DNA of 37,998 bases from Helicobacteraceae bacterium (GTDB lineage: Bacteria > Campylobacterota > Campylobacteria > Campylobacterales > Sulfurimonadaceae): assembly GCA_027859195.1 (NCBI GenBank), contig JAQIBF010000008.1, forward strand, positions 1-37,998. The letters are read 5' to 3'. Under the pieces are notes generated by a model. The model saw only the letters and a list, made by a program, of their open reading frames with translations, did not search any database and was not told the DNA's origin. Positions within the stretch are counted from its first letter, which is position 1. The number at the start of each line of letters is the position of its first letter. This document shows positions 6,855 through 14,776 of the stretch, piece by piece. A program made the translations under genes and the position numbers.

Positions 6855-9800
6855 ATGGTCCTAGAGACTAAAAGAAAATATATATTTATTTTTGTAACAA
6901 TACTTCTGCTCTTAGCTTACCCGCTACTCAGATCTATAGAGTGGCATGGAAACACAACTCTTCATACTCTCATGGAAACAATTGCTACCTTATTAGCGAT
7001 GTTTGTTGGAATATTATCGCTTATACACTACCACACGAACAAAAGCAATCAACTGTTTTTATTAATAGGCGTTGGTTTCTTTGGAACAGCTTTTTTAGAT
7101 GGGTATCACACTATAGTCACGTCCATCTTTTTTGCTGAACTCTTTCCTAGTATACCTTCATCCCTTATTCCTTGGAGCTGGATAGCGTCTAGGCTCTTTT
7201 TATCAATATTTCTCTTTTGGAGTTATATCCATTTTAGATATAGGAAAAACACTAATATAGATGAAAGAGCTCTTTATACCTTTGTTTCCATCAGTACACT
7301 CGCAACGTTTCTATTTTTTGCGTTTGTCCCGCTTCCCAATGCGTATTATCATGAATTTATATTGAGTAGACCAGAAGAATTAATACCAGCGTTATTTTTC
7401 TCATTAGCCCTCTATGGCTACATTGTCAAAGGAAACTGGAAAAATGATATTTTTGAATTTTGGCTTACACTCTCATTAATCATAAGCGTAATAGCACAAA
7501 TTATTTTCATGTCTACTTCAGAGGTCTTGTTTGATATTGAATTTGACGCTGCACATTTATTGAAAAAAGTCAGTTATATATTTGTTCTAACTGGACTACT
7601 GAAAAGTATATATAAACTGGTTTTACATGAGAAAATACAGCGGGAAGAATTAAATACAACACAAAAACAGCTTGACGAAAAGAATCAGCTCTTAGACAAT
7701 ATTATCGACAATATTCCACATATGATTTTTCTCAAACACGCCTCTGACTTACGCTACGCTTTATTAAATAAATCTGGTGAAGAACTAACAGGCTTTAGCC
7801 AAAAAATATTGTTAGATCATAATGATTATGATGTTTTCCCAAAAGATCAAGCAGACTTTTTTATCCAAAAAGATCGTGAAGTGTTACAAAATGGCATTAT
7901 TGTGGATATACCAGAAGAGCCGATTGAAACACCTCATGGAACTCGTATCCTACACACCAAAAAGATACCTATAAAAGATGACCATGGCCAGCCACGGTAC
8001 CTATTAGGAATTTCAGAAGATATCACAGAGCGCATAGAAGTAGAGACTGCACTGTACGAAAGTGAACAATTTCTCAGAGAATCTCAAAAAATTGCGGGAT
8101 TAGGGAGCTACACTCTTGATTTTAGAACTCGAACATGGACAAGTTCAGAGATACTGGATCAGCTATTTGGAATAGATACAGGCTATGAACGCTCAATAGT
8201 AGAATGGGAAGCCATAGTTCACCCTGATGACCGTATAAAGATGAAGCATTATTTAAGAGACGAAGTGATCAACAAGGGTAAACCCTTCGACCAAGAATAT
8301 CGTATTATTCGTCAAAATGACAAATCTGTACGTTGGATGCATTGTTTAGGAAAACTTGAATACGATAGCAATGGGTCACCTGTAAAAATGGTAGGCACTG
8401 TCCAAGACAACACTGAACAAAAACGTTCTTCTGATTCACTACTCAAACTCTCATTGGCTGTTGAACAAAGCCCAAATTCTATTGTTATTACCGATCTTGA
8501 TAGCAATATAGAATATGTCAATAATATGTTTACAAAGGTATCAGGATACAGTAAGGATGAAGTAGTTGGTAAAAATCCTCGTATATTCAAATCATATGAA
8601 ACACCTCAATCAACATACGATGATATGTGGGCTCATTTGACACGCGGTGATATATGGCATGGGGAGCTTATCAATCGTCGAAAAGATAATAGTACCTACA
8701 TCGAATTAACTACTATCTCGCCCGTAAAACAACGGGATGGAAAAATAACGAACTACGTTGCAATCAAAGAAGACATCACTGAAAAAAAGGAGGCTGAAGC
8801 ATATACTGAAAACCTCGCCCATTTCGATCAGCTCACTGGATTACCAAACCGTCGTACGCTAGACGATCGGGTCAAATACCTTCTTGGTTTTGCGCGACGC
8901 AATAACGAACCTTTAACGGTGATGTTCCTGGATCTCGATAATTTTAAAAATATCAACGATTCTTTAGGCCTTACTATCGGCGATCAAGTATTAATAGGGA
9001 CGGCAAAACGAATTGAGAGAATTGTTCGCGAAGTTGATACCGTGTCGCGTTTTGGAGGAGATGAATTTATTATGCTTTTCCCTAATACAGATTCAAATGC
9101 GGCTATGCATATTGCCACAAAACTGATCGAAGAAATTTCAAAACCCTCTATAGTTGAGGACAATGAGTTGACTATAACCCCTTCCATCGGTATTACTATT
9201 TATCCAGATGACGGTAAAGATTTCGAAACGCTGCTAAAAAATGCTGACACAGCTATGTACAGAGTCAAGAATAGCAGTCGCAACGGTTTCCATTTCTTTA
9301 CACAGGAGATGCAGTTAAATTTAGCTCGTAACCTGCAGTTGGAAAATGCGCTACGGCATGCACTAAAACGTAATGAACTGCAACTGTATTATCAGCCACA
9401 AATTTCCATATCTACCGGACAGATTATAGGAGCCGAAGCCTTATTAAGATGGCACCATCCAGAATTAGGGATGATCTCTCCTGCCGAATTTATCCCGATA
9501 GCTGAAAGTAGCGGTCAAATCATTGAGATTGGGGAATGGGTTCTCAGGACTGCGATAGGGCAAACGAAAGAGTGGATGGACAGCGGATTTACTCCTATGA
9601 TAATAGCGGTGAATTTATCTGCTGTGCAGTTTCGGCAGCAAAATTTGCTAAAACTGGTCACAGAGATTTTGGCGGAAGTACAGTTGCCAAACGAATATCT
9701 AGAATTGGAACTGACCGAAGCCGTTACGATGCATAATCCGGAGTCTGTGATTGACGTCATGAACAAATTTCACGAGCAGGGAATCCGCATGTCAATCGAT

Positions 9801-10115
9801 GATTTCGGTACAGGCTACTCTTCTCTAAGCTATCTGAAAAAGTTCAAAGTATACAAACTGAAAATTGATCAATCGTTTATACGTGATATTTCCACTGATC
9901 CTGACGACCGCGCTATTGTAAGTGCCATCATAGATATGGCACGCAACCTAGGATTGCAAACTATTGCAGAAGGTGTGGAGACTGCTGAACAGTTAGCCTT
10001 CTTGCGGCTACATGGATGTGATGAAGTACAAGGATACTATTTCAGTAAACCGATTCCTGCGGTGGAGTTTGAAGAGTTCCGACATAATAATATAGATTTT
10101 AATCATACGAAATAG
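6855..10115 (+). CDS. membrane sensor: MASE3-PAS-PAS-PAS-GGDEF-EAL cyclic-di-GMP protein
   Basis: This 1086-aa signalling protein makes and/or breaks cyclic di-GMP. The first 260 residues are a polytopic MASE3-type sensor domain (for example GFFGTAFLDGYHTIVTSIFF). A short coiled linker and three PAS domains follow, at about 280-395, 410-520 and 530-645, the last ending in an EDITEKKEAE linker. The GGDEF domain (about 655-815) has an intact RFGGDEF active site near 733, and a REVD inhibitory I-site five residues before it. The EAL domain (about 835-1080) keeps EALLRW, NLSAVQF, ELTE, DDFGTGYSS, KIDQSF and AEGVET, so both activities look possible. AAAAGG lies eight bases before the ATG. The first half of the gene is visibly more AT-rich than the second half and than neighbouring genes. 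It is the only large gene between the inverted tRNA-Arg copies. Confidence 0.93.
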   Translation: MVLETKRKYIFIFVTILLLLAYPLLRSIEWHGNTTLHTLMETIATLLAMFVGILSLIHYHTNKSNQLFLLIGVGFFGTAFLDGYHTIVTSIFFAELFPSIPSSLIPWSWIASRLFLSIFLFWSYIHFRYRKNTNIDERALYTFVSISTLATFLFFAFVPLPNAYYHEFILSRPEELIPALFFSLALYGYIVKGNWKNDIFEFWLTLSLIISVIAQIIFMSTSEVLFDIEFDAAHLLKKVSYIFVLTGLLKSIYKLVLHEKIQREELNTTQKQLDEKNQLLDNIIDNIPHMIFLKHASDLRYALLNKSGEELTGFSQKILLDHNDYDVFPKDQADFFIQKDREVLQNGIIVDIPEEPIETPHGTRILHTKKIPIKDDHGQPRYLLGISEDITERIEVETALYESEQFLRESQKIAGLGSYTLDFRTRTWTSSEILDQLFGIDTGYERSIVEWEAIVHPDDRIKMKHYLRDEVINKGKPFDQEYRIIRQNDKSVRWMHCLGKLEYDSNGSPVKMVGTVQDNTEQKRSSDSLLKLSLAVEQSPNSIVITDLDSNIEYVNNMFTKVSGYSKDEVVGKNPRIFKSYETPQSTYDDMWAHLTRGDIWHGELINRRKDNSTYIELTTISPVKQRDGKITNYVAIKEDITEKKEAEAYTENLAHFDQLTGLPNRRTLDDRVKYLLGFARRNNEPLTVMFLDLDNFKNINDSLGLTIGDQVLIGTAKRIERIVREVDTVSRFGGDEFIMLFPNTDSNAAMHIATKLIEEISKPSIVEDNELTITPSIGITIYPDDGKDFETLLKNADTAMYRVKNSSRNGFHFFTQEMQLNLARNLQLENALRHALKRNELQLYYQPQISISTGQIIGAEALLRWHHPELGMISPAEFIPIAESSGQIIEIGEWVLRTAIGQTKEWMDSGFTPMIIAVNLSAVQFRQQNLLKLVTEILAEVQLPNEYLELELTEAVTMHNPESVIDVMNKFHEQGIRMSIDDFGTGYSSLSYLKKFKVYKLKIDQSFIRDISTDPDDRAIVSAIIDMARNLGLQTIAEGVETAEQLAFLRLHGCDEVQGYYFSKPIPAVEFEEFRHNNIDFNHTK

Positions 10116-10444
10116 TCAGAAATTTCAGTTAGGAGAATTCTTACTCTCATTAGAGGTGCCCTATAGGCATTTAGAAGAAATTATGTCAACACCTCTTACT
10201 TTGTATAAAGCTGATGAAGATAAGAAGCTTTTGCACCGGTGGAGAAACTTTTGACCCAAGTGACTAGGTACCATAAGAGGCAGGTAGCTAAACTAAGCAT
10301 AAAAAAATATAGGGGTAGGTCGCCAATTACGAGAGAATGAAAAAGCGTTGCCAGTTGAAGAATTAAAAGTTATTTAGCGTTTATGCCAATAAAGCTGTTC
10401 GTAATGAAAAGGTACTAAAGATATTTAGGTGATTGAGTGAAGGA
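10116..10444. other. intergenic region, no gene recognised
   Basis: About 330 bases between the GGDEF/EAL stop and the right tRNA copy. AGAGGTG (10152-10158) pairs with CACCTCT (10190-10196) and could terminate the upstream gene weakly. A 38-codon open stretch around 10220-10343 has no start or family I recognise. AGGGGTAGGTCGCCA (10311-10325) resembles AGGGTCAGTCGCCA (6719-6732) on the other side of the gene; whether this is a decayed element end is not decidable by eye. Confidence 0.4.
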
Positions 10445-10520
10445 TGGTCTCCCCACGAGGACTCGAACCTCGAGCTAGGCCTTAGGAGGGCCCTGCTTTA
10501 TCCTGTTAAGCGATGAGGAG
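10445..10520 (-). tRNA. tRNA-Arg (anticodon CCT), right copy
   Basis: On the minus strand this is the same 76-base cloverleaf as the copy at 6527, with the better paired acceptor arm CTCCTCA/TGGGGAG, anticodon CCT and encoded CCA. Identity to the left copy is 75 of 76 bases and ends within one or two bases of the mature tRNA at both ends. It lies 31 bases downstream of the secreted-protein pair on the same strand and points toward the GGDEF/EAL gene. The arginyl-tRNA synthetase gene is about 1.3 kb away. Confidence 0.9.
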
Positions 10521-10532
10521 TATGAAAACGGT

Positions 10533-10538
10533 TTAATA
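10533..10538 (-). promoter_or_regulatory. possible -10 box (TATTAA) of tRNA-Arg, right copy
   Basis: The minus strand reads TTTGATATTAAAC, putting TATTAA 12 bases before the tRNA 5' end, nearly the same spacing as the left copy. The match is weaker than the left copy's TATAAT, and read-through from the upstream genes is an alternative. Confidence 0.35.
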
Positions 10539-10551
10539 TCAAACTTAGCTT

Positions 10552-11004
10552 CTATCGTTGCACTGGTGGCATTTGAGGCTGCATTACCGGAGGAAAGCGT
10601 GGTGGTGATGAAGGCCCCGATGTCCCGCTGCTTGATCCACTCGAAAAGCTGCCGTCTTGATAGATCTCGGTCACATTTGGACGGATCCCGTAGATGGCGT
10701 GATACTCTCTAATAGCGCCTTTGAAATACTCTCTTCGCTTATTGTCCGCTCTTTTGATGCTCTGCTGTATCTGGTATTGGTCCGCCAAGCTGATTTCATC
10801 GTTGCAATAGGCCAAGTATTCCGTTGCCGTATCGATGAGGGTGTTGACGAGATCGTAACTTTTGCGATTAGAGATCTGCCCCTCTTCTTTCATGGTGTAT
10901 GTGGCAATATCATAGGCCACTTCATAATCGCTGCAGCTCTTTGCCGAGAGCTCTTTAGTCATTAGCAAAGAAAACAGCCCTATGGTGATGATCAGATATC
11001 TCAT
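10552..11004 (-). CDS. small secreted protein, unknown function, Ser/Gly/Pro-rich tail
   Basis: I do not recognise a family. The start at 11004 is chosen because its ATG overlaps the upstream stop as ATGA and begins a good signal peptide (MRYLIITIGLFSLLMTKELSA); an earlier in-frame ATG at 11028 would put eight polar residues before it. The mature part is mostly helical, with two Cys (CSDYE and YLAYCND) that could pair. From about residue 120 it becomes a low-complexity Ser/Gly/Pro tail rich in SGSSSG and PPVMQPQMPP. It is translationally coupled to the next small secreted protein upstream, and the two probably act together in the periplasm or envelope. Confidence 0.7.
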   Translation of the reverse strand: MRYLIITIGLFSLLMTKELSAKSCSDYEVAYDIATYTMKEEGQISNRKSYDLVNTLIDTATEYLAYCNDEISLADQYQIQQSIKRADNKRREYFKGAIREYHAIYGIRPNVTEIYQDGSFSSGSSSGTSGPSSPPRFPPVMQPQMPPVQR

Positions 11005-11369
11005 GGAACCGACCTTATCGTACCCCATTTGTAGACAATGATCTCTTCTGGGTGTGTTCGTGCATACCGAGCCACCTCTGACTGGGAAAAGACACGGTAG
11101 CTTTGCTCGTTCTCTCTGGCCTTTTTGAGTTTACGTTTCAGGGTGTATTGACGGTCAAGGGAGTAGAGATCAGGACATTGCAGGAGAAGGGTCTCTCCCT
11201 CTTTTATAAAGTTGCCTATAATCGCATAGGCGCTGTTACCGGTAATCGCAATGCGTGCTACCGTGTCATAGGCAGCCTCCTCTTTTTCAAAAGAAGTCTT
11301 TACCTTCTCGCACTCACCTGCTTGTACTGATGATGATAATATAAATAGAAAAAACAGTATACGCTTCAT
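11001..11369 (-). CDS. small secreted protein, unknown function
   Basis: This 122-aa protein starts with a signal peptide (MKRILFFLFILSSSVQAGEC). A predominantly helical, charged mature domain follows, with two Cys (GECEK and LLQCPD). The spacing of the two Cys and the helical pattern resemble the partner gene downstream, so the two may be distant paralogues; this is only an impression. It is the first gene of the pair. The region upstream (11370-11420) is AT-rich and could hold its promoter, but no clean TATAAT is seen. Confidence 0.7.
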   Translation of the reverse strand: MKRILFFLFILSSSVQAGECEKVKTSFEKEEAAYDTVARIAITGNSAYAIIGNFIKEGETLLLQCPDLYSLDRQYTLKRKLKKARENEQSYRVFSQSEVARYARTHPEEIIVYKWGTIRSVP

Positions 11370-11559
11370 ACAACTATTTTAGCAGATAGACTATTATGTT
11401 TGGGAGAGGGAAAAAAAGTTAAATGATGGAGGTTGTTTTGATTAATATCCAAGCCGACGTCGGTGTGTTGTTAACTATTTATACAACTTTATCCAAAGAA
11501 AATATCCATAATAGGATATTTCTCTTTGGCATATCATCGACTCTGGTTTCGCACGGATA

Positions 11560-11579
11560 AAAGCCAAGCAGTTGGCTTT
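11560..11579. repeat. palindrome AAAGCCAA-GCAG-TTGGCTTT
   Basis: A perfect 8-bp stem with a four-base loop. The same stem and loop sit at 712-731, and the reverse orientation (loop CTGC) at 570-589. Confidence 0.7.
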
Positions 11580-11715
11580 ACTTATCAGTTGAGAACCTTC
11601 GGTTTTTTATTGATGTCCAAGCCTTCGGCGGTCCTTTGGACTTCGCCTACGGTTTCGTTCGGGCAAGCGTGACGTTAGTCACCCTTACGATTTGTAAATA
11701 GCTAAAGCTTTTTCT

Positions 11716-11806
11716 ATTGATTTCCAAGCCTTCGCTGGTCGCAAGCGACATCAGCTTCGGTTTCGTTCGCTGTAAAGCCCAGAAATGGGCTTTACTTATC
11801 GCGAAC
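11716..11806. repeat. most complete repeat unit, next to the argS stop
   Basis: The unit runs from ATTGATTTCCAAGCCTTCG through GGTCGCAAGCGACATCAGC and CGGTTTCGTTCG to a 9-bp hairpin, TAAAGCCCA (11773-11781) and TGGGCTTTA (11786-11794), loop GAAA. Relative to the other units, one A-T pair of the stem is C-G here, so both sides changed together. It lies directly downstream of argS on the minus strand and may fold in the 3' end of that transcript. Confidence 0.6.
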
Positions 11807-13387
11807 TCACATCCTATCTTTTGCGGTGATGCCTAACATTGATAGTCCTGTACGCAGCGACAATGCCACGACAAGGAAAAGCTTAAGCAGTTTTGCTTCG
11901 TCTTCTTCACCGATAATACGGTAGTCGTAGTAGAATTTGTGCAGTCGTGCAGCAAGTGACTTAAGATATTCAGGCATCTTCTGGACTTGACGTGATACAA
12001 AGGCATCTTCAATCACTTCCGGTAGAAGAAGCGCTTCAAAAAGAAGTCCATCTGCATCCGCATTAAGCCCTTTAAGGTCACTTTGCATGATCTCTTCCAT
12101 AGAGAGTTCACTTTTACCCAAAATCGTCTGAATCCGTGCATGGGCATAGTTGATGTAGAAGATAGGGTTTGAACTATCCTCTTTCTTCAACTCGTTAACA
12201 TCGAATTCCAAAGGGGTGTCACTCTTTTTGCTGGCGAAGATAAAACGGAGAGCATCAGCACCGATCTCTTCGATAATATCACTCATCAAGATGACGTTAC
12301 CGGCACGTTTACTCATCTTGTATGGTTCACCGTCTTTTAGGAGACTGACCATCTGTGAAAGCAGCACCTCTAGTTTCTTGCTGTCATAACCTAAGAATTC
12401 AGTCGCTGCTTTTACACGTGGGATATACCCGTGGTGATCGGCACCCCAAATGTTAATATGGTGATGATAGCCACGTTCAAACTTCTGGTTGTGGTAGACA
12501 ATGTCACCCGCCAAATAGGTCGGTCGGCCGTCTTCACGGACAACCACACGATCTTTTTCATCATCGTGTTCGCTTGAACGGATCCAGATCTTATCTTCAG
12601 CGCTATAAACACTATTTCCCATCTTAGCCATAACACGATCCCAATCGTCATAAAGTGATGATTCTGAGACAAATGTATCAAAGTGGATATTGGCATCAGC
12701 AAGATCTTTAACGATAATATCCAGCACCTTGTCTTTTGCCCACATTGCCAGCTCTTTTTGGCGGCTCTCATCATGAAAGATCTCCGTACCGAAAACATCT
12801 GCTGCTTCTTTAGCAAGATCAGTCATGTATTCACCGCGATAGAAACTCTCAGGGTACTCGACCTTTTCATTTAAGATCGAAGCACGTCCTTCCAGTTGGA
12901 TAGAAAGTCCTAAAAGATCGATCTGATTACCGGCATCGTTGACATAATACTCAGCCGTAATATCAAAACCAAGTTTGCGACCTAAACGAAGCAGCGTGTC
13001 TCCATAGACAGCACCACGTGCGTGACCGATATGCAGAGGTCCTGTCGGGTTTGCACTGACAAATTCAAGAAGTATCTTCTCATCTTCACCGATGGAACCG
13101 AATATCTCTTCATTTTCCAACGCCCATGAAGCGTACTCGTCTAAAAATGACTCGGAAAGACGTAGGTTGATATAACCTTTGACAGATTCTACCGCGGAAA
13201 ACATCGGGTCTTCACCAAACGACGAGGCCAACTCTTCAGCAATGACTATTGGTGATTTACGAAGTTCTTTTGCGAGGGAAAATGCGACTGGTGTTGCGAA
13301 GTGGCCAAAAGAGCGATCTTTTGGTTTTTCTAAAACAACATCTCGTTCAAACTGCTCTCTTAGGAGCGCTGCAACACGTTGTTTCAA
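11807..13387 (-). CDS. argS: arginyl-tRNA synthetase
   Basis: This class I synthetase charges tRNA-Arg. The N-terminal additional domain (about 1-100) recognises the tRNA elbow. The catalytic core has GPLHIGHARG with HIGH at 119-122, the ArgRS-typical SANPTGPLH, YYVNDAGNQ, and the KMSK-like loop YKMSKRAGN near 355. A C-terminal helical anticodon-binding domain ends at LSMLGI. At 526 aa it is slightly short but complete. The ATG lies two bases after the tatA stop, so the two are translated from one mRNA. The 3' end abuts a palindromic repeat that could serve as its terminator. Confidence 0.96.
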   Translation of the reverse strand: MKQRVAALLREQFERDVVLEKPKDRSFGHFATPVAFSLAKELRKSPIVIAEELASSFGEDPMFSAVESVKGYINLRLSESFLDEYASWALENEEIFGSIGEDEKILLEFVSANPTGPLHIGHARGAVYGDTLLRLGRKLGFDITAEYYVNDAGNQIDLLGLSIQLEGRASILNEKVEYPESFYRGEYMTDLAKEAADVFGTEIFHDESRQKELAMWAKDKVLDIIVKDLADANIHFDTFVSESSLYDDWDRVMAKMGNSVYSAEDKIWIRSSEHDDEKDRVVVREDGRPTYLAGDIVYHNQKFERGYHHHINIWGADHHGYIPRVKAATEFLGYDSKKLEVLLSQMVSLLKDGEPYKMSKRAGNVILMSDIIEEIGADALRFIFASKKSDTPLEFDVNELKKEDSSNPIFYINYAHARIQTILGKSELSMEEIMQSDLKGLNADADGLLFEALLLPEVIEDAFVSRQVQKMPEYLKSLAARLHKFYYDYRIIGEEDEAKLLKLFLVVALSLRTGLSMLGITAKDRM

Positions 13388-13389
13388 TG

Positions 13390-13638
13390 TTAAGCTTGTT
13401 TAGTTTCTTTAGGAGCTGCTGTTGATGCAGCCTCTTCAGAACCTTCTACTTTTTTAGGCTCTGAAGTTTCCGTGTCGTCTTTAGCAACTTCCGGTTCATC
13501 GTCTTTGATTGACTTTTTGAAGTTACGGATACCTTCACCTAGACCTTTTGCAAGTTGAGGAATCTTTTTACCGCCGAATAGAAGCAGTACAACTGCAAGA
13601 ATTAAAATAAGCTCGAACCCGCCTGGAATCTGTGGCAT
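13390..13638 (-). CDS. tatA: Sec-independent protein translocase subunit TatA
   Basis: The 82-aa protein has the usual short N-terminal membrane helix ([20 protein letters not shown]), the FGGKKIP hinge and an amphipathic helix ([16 protein letters not shown]). A long acidic/Ala-rich tail ([10 protein letters not shown]...) follows. It oligomerises to form the twin-arginine export pore for folded, cofactor-bearing proteins. The Shine-Dalgarno sequence is AAGGAGAG and the promoter is a TATAAT about 33 bases upstream. tatA and argS form an operon; tatC is not in the window. Confidence 0.95.
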   Translation of the reverse strand: MPQIPGGFELILILAVVLLLFGGKKIPQLAKGLGEGIRNFKKSIKDDEPEVAKDDTETSEPKKVEGSEEAASTAAPKETKQA

Positions 13639-13670
13639 TAGCTCTCCTTGAATATAAAATTATTGACCGA

Positions 13671-13676
13671 ATTATA
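13671..13676 (-). promoter_or_regulatory. -10 box (TATAAT) of tatA-argS
   Basis: The minus strand reads AGTTATAATTCGG, with a perfect TATAAT 32 bases before the tatA ATG. No clear -35 box is present. Confidence 0.6.
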
Positions 13677-13753
13677 ACTATTAGATGCTGTAATAGCAAT
13701 AAAGCTACTACACTATTTGTACACTTAAGTCTACTGTGTAACACTATCTTCTT

Positions 13754-14098
13754 TTAGAGCTCTTTTAAGACCCGCTGTATACGTTCTAAGACCTCTTGGA
13801 TCTTCTCTGGAAAAGTAAACAGTTCACGTTTAACTGTAGTTGAGAGTGTAACACCAGCTTCAATCTCATTAAAAATACCCATCATATTGCGCAGATAGTT
13901 CCGCTGGTAACTGCAGCTCTGACACGCTTTCAGCTCTTCACACATGCCATCATTTAGGCTCACATATGCTTCTTCGACAGCTATAGAGAGTTGCTGAATG
14001 AAATTTTCGTCTTTGAGCTGAACACCGTAGCTCTGTGTATTGACCATACTATTAATAGTTTTAAACTGTTCCTCAACATTTTGGATCGTTTCGATCAT
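13754..14098 (-). CDS. cytosolic helical protein, unknown function
   Basis: I do not recognise this 114-aa protein. It has no signal peptide or membrane segment and looks fully helical, with heptad-like stretches at both ends. A central Cys cluster, MCEELKACQSCSYQR (C-x5-C-x2-C), could bind a metal or form a redox pair. A good -10 box and AAGGAAATAGT before the ATG support expression. It stands alone, between tatA-argS and the ftsW-murG-dedA genes on the same strand, with its own promoter. Confidence 0.7.
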   Translation of the reverse strand: MIETIQNVEEQFKTINSMVNTQSYGVQLKDENFIQQLSIAVEEAYVSLNDGMCEELKACQSCSYQRNYLRNMMGIFNEIEAGVTLSTTVKRELFTFPEKIQEVLERIQRVLKEL

Positions 14099-14129
14099 AC
14101 TATTTCCTTGTACACATTTAATTAGAGGT

Positions 14130-14135
14130 ATTATA
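14130..14135 (-). promoter_or_regulatory. -10 box (TATAAT) of the 114-aa protein gene
   Basis: The minus strand reads CTTATAATACC, with TATAAT 31 bases before the ATG. An AT-rich stretch with T runs lies upstream. Confidence 0.55.
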
Positions 14136-14167
14136 AGATTACATAATTAAAAAAAGCTAAAAATGCC

Positions 14168-14776
14168 CTATTTTTCATTGTTATTTATTTTTAGACGTCT
14201 TATATAAACAAATATGATCAAAACAACTGTTCCAAGCACTGCTAATGTGATCTGATGCAGATAACTCGCGATCAATTCCTGCTTCTCACCCAAGATGTAT
14301 CCGAGCAAGATCAAAACCGTACTCCAGATACCCGCGCCTAGCGCGGTATATAAGGTGAAGGGGAATAAGGGCATCTTTGAAAGCCCTGCCGGTATCGAGA
14401 TAAGCTGACGTATACCGGGAATAAGTCGACCTGTAAAGGTCGATATAGGACCATGTTTTTGAAAATAGGTTTCCATCTTTCCCATGGCACTGTTTGAGAT
14501 AAAAATATATTTTCCAAACCGCATCAACAGCCGTCTTCCAATCAGAAGTGCCCCGAAATAGTTTATAAAAGCCCCTGTCAAAGATCCCAGCAATGCTGCT
14601 AAAAAGATGACAATAATATTCATCTCCCCTTGCTGTGCAAGGTATCCGGCAGGTATTAAAACGATTTCACTCGGAAATGGGATAAAAGAACTTTCTATCA
14701 TCATCAAAAGAAAGATTCCCAGATACCCCATATCAAGGATGTTCTGAACGAGCCATTGTGCAAGGTCAGCTAACAT
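14168..14776 (-). CDS. DedA/SNARE-associated family membrane protein
   Basis: This 202-aa inner-membrane protein has the DedA signature: SSFIPFPSEIVLIPAGYLA near residue 30, the E/G/R-rich re-entrant region GRLIPGIRQLISIPAGLSKM near 117, and four to five hydrophobic segments. DedA proteins act in undecaprenyl-phosphate or phospholipid recycling and membrane homeostasis; several members are lipid scramblases or flippases. Here it starts inside the last codons of murG (11-base overlap), so it is translated with the lipid II pathway genes ftsW and murG. That context fits a role in recycling the undecaprenyl carrier, which is an inference. Confidence 0.9.
   Translation of the reverse strand: MLADLAQWLVQNILDMGYLGIFLLMMIESSFIPFPSEIVLIPAGYLAQQGEMNIIVIFLAALLGSLTGAFINYFGALLIGRRLLMRFGKYIFISNSAMGKMETYFQKHGPISTFTGRLIPGIRQLISIPAGLSKMPLFPFTLYTALGAGIWSTVLILLGYILGEKQELIASYLHQITLAVLGTVVLIIFVYIRRLKINNNEK

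Larger units (their letters stand above)
11370..11806. repeat. cluster of palindromic intergenic repeats
   Basis: This 437-base gap has no gene but holds at least three related repeat units in the plus orientation, at about 11530-11597, 11607-11665 and 11716-11806. Shared pieces are CCAAGCCTTCG followed by GGTC, then CGGTTTCGTTCG, then a hairpin with TAAA-GCC...GGC-TTTA followed by CTTATC and GAAC/AACC. The same arrangement appears at 664-750. The unit at 11716-11806 abuts the argS stop codon. Confidence 0.6.

Noticed and set aside
6719-10325. AGGGTCAGTCGCCA (6719-6732) and AGGGGTAGGTCGCCA (10311-10325) as ends of an insertion sequence
   Set aside because: They are short, in direct orientation, imperfect, and no transposase or target duplication is visible; mentioned only as a loose resemblance.
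10220-10345. Remnant of a transposase or integrase in the frame around 10220-10343
   Set aside because: The short translated stretch matched nothing I could name and needs a frame change to extend; not enough to call.
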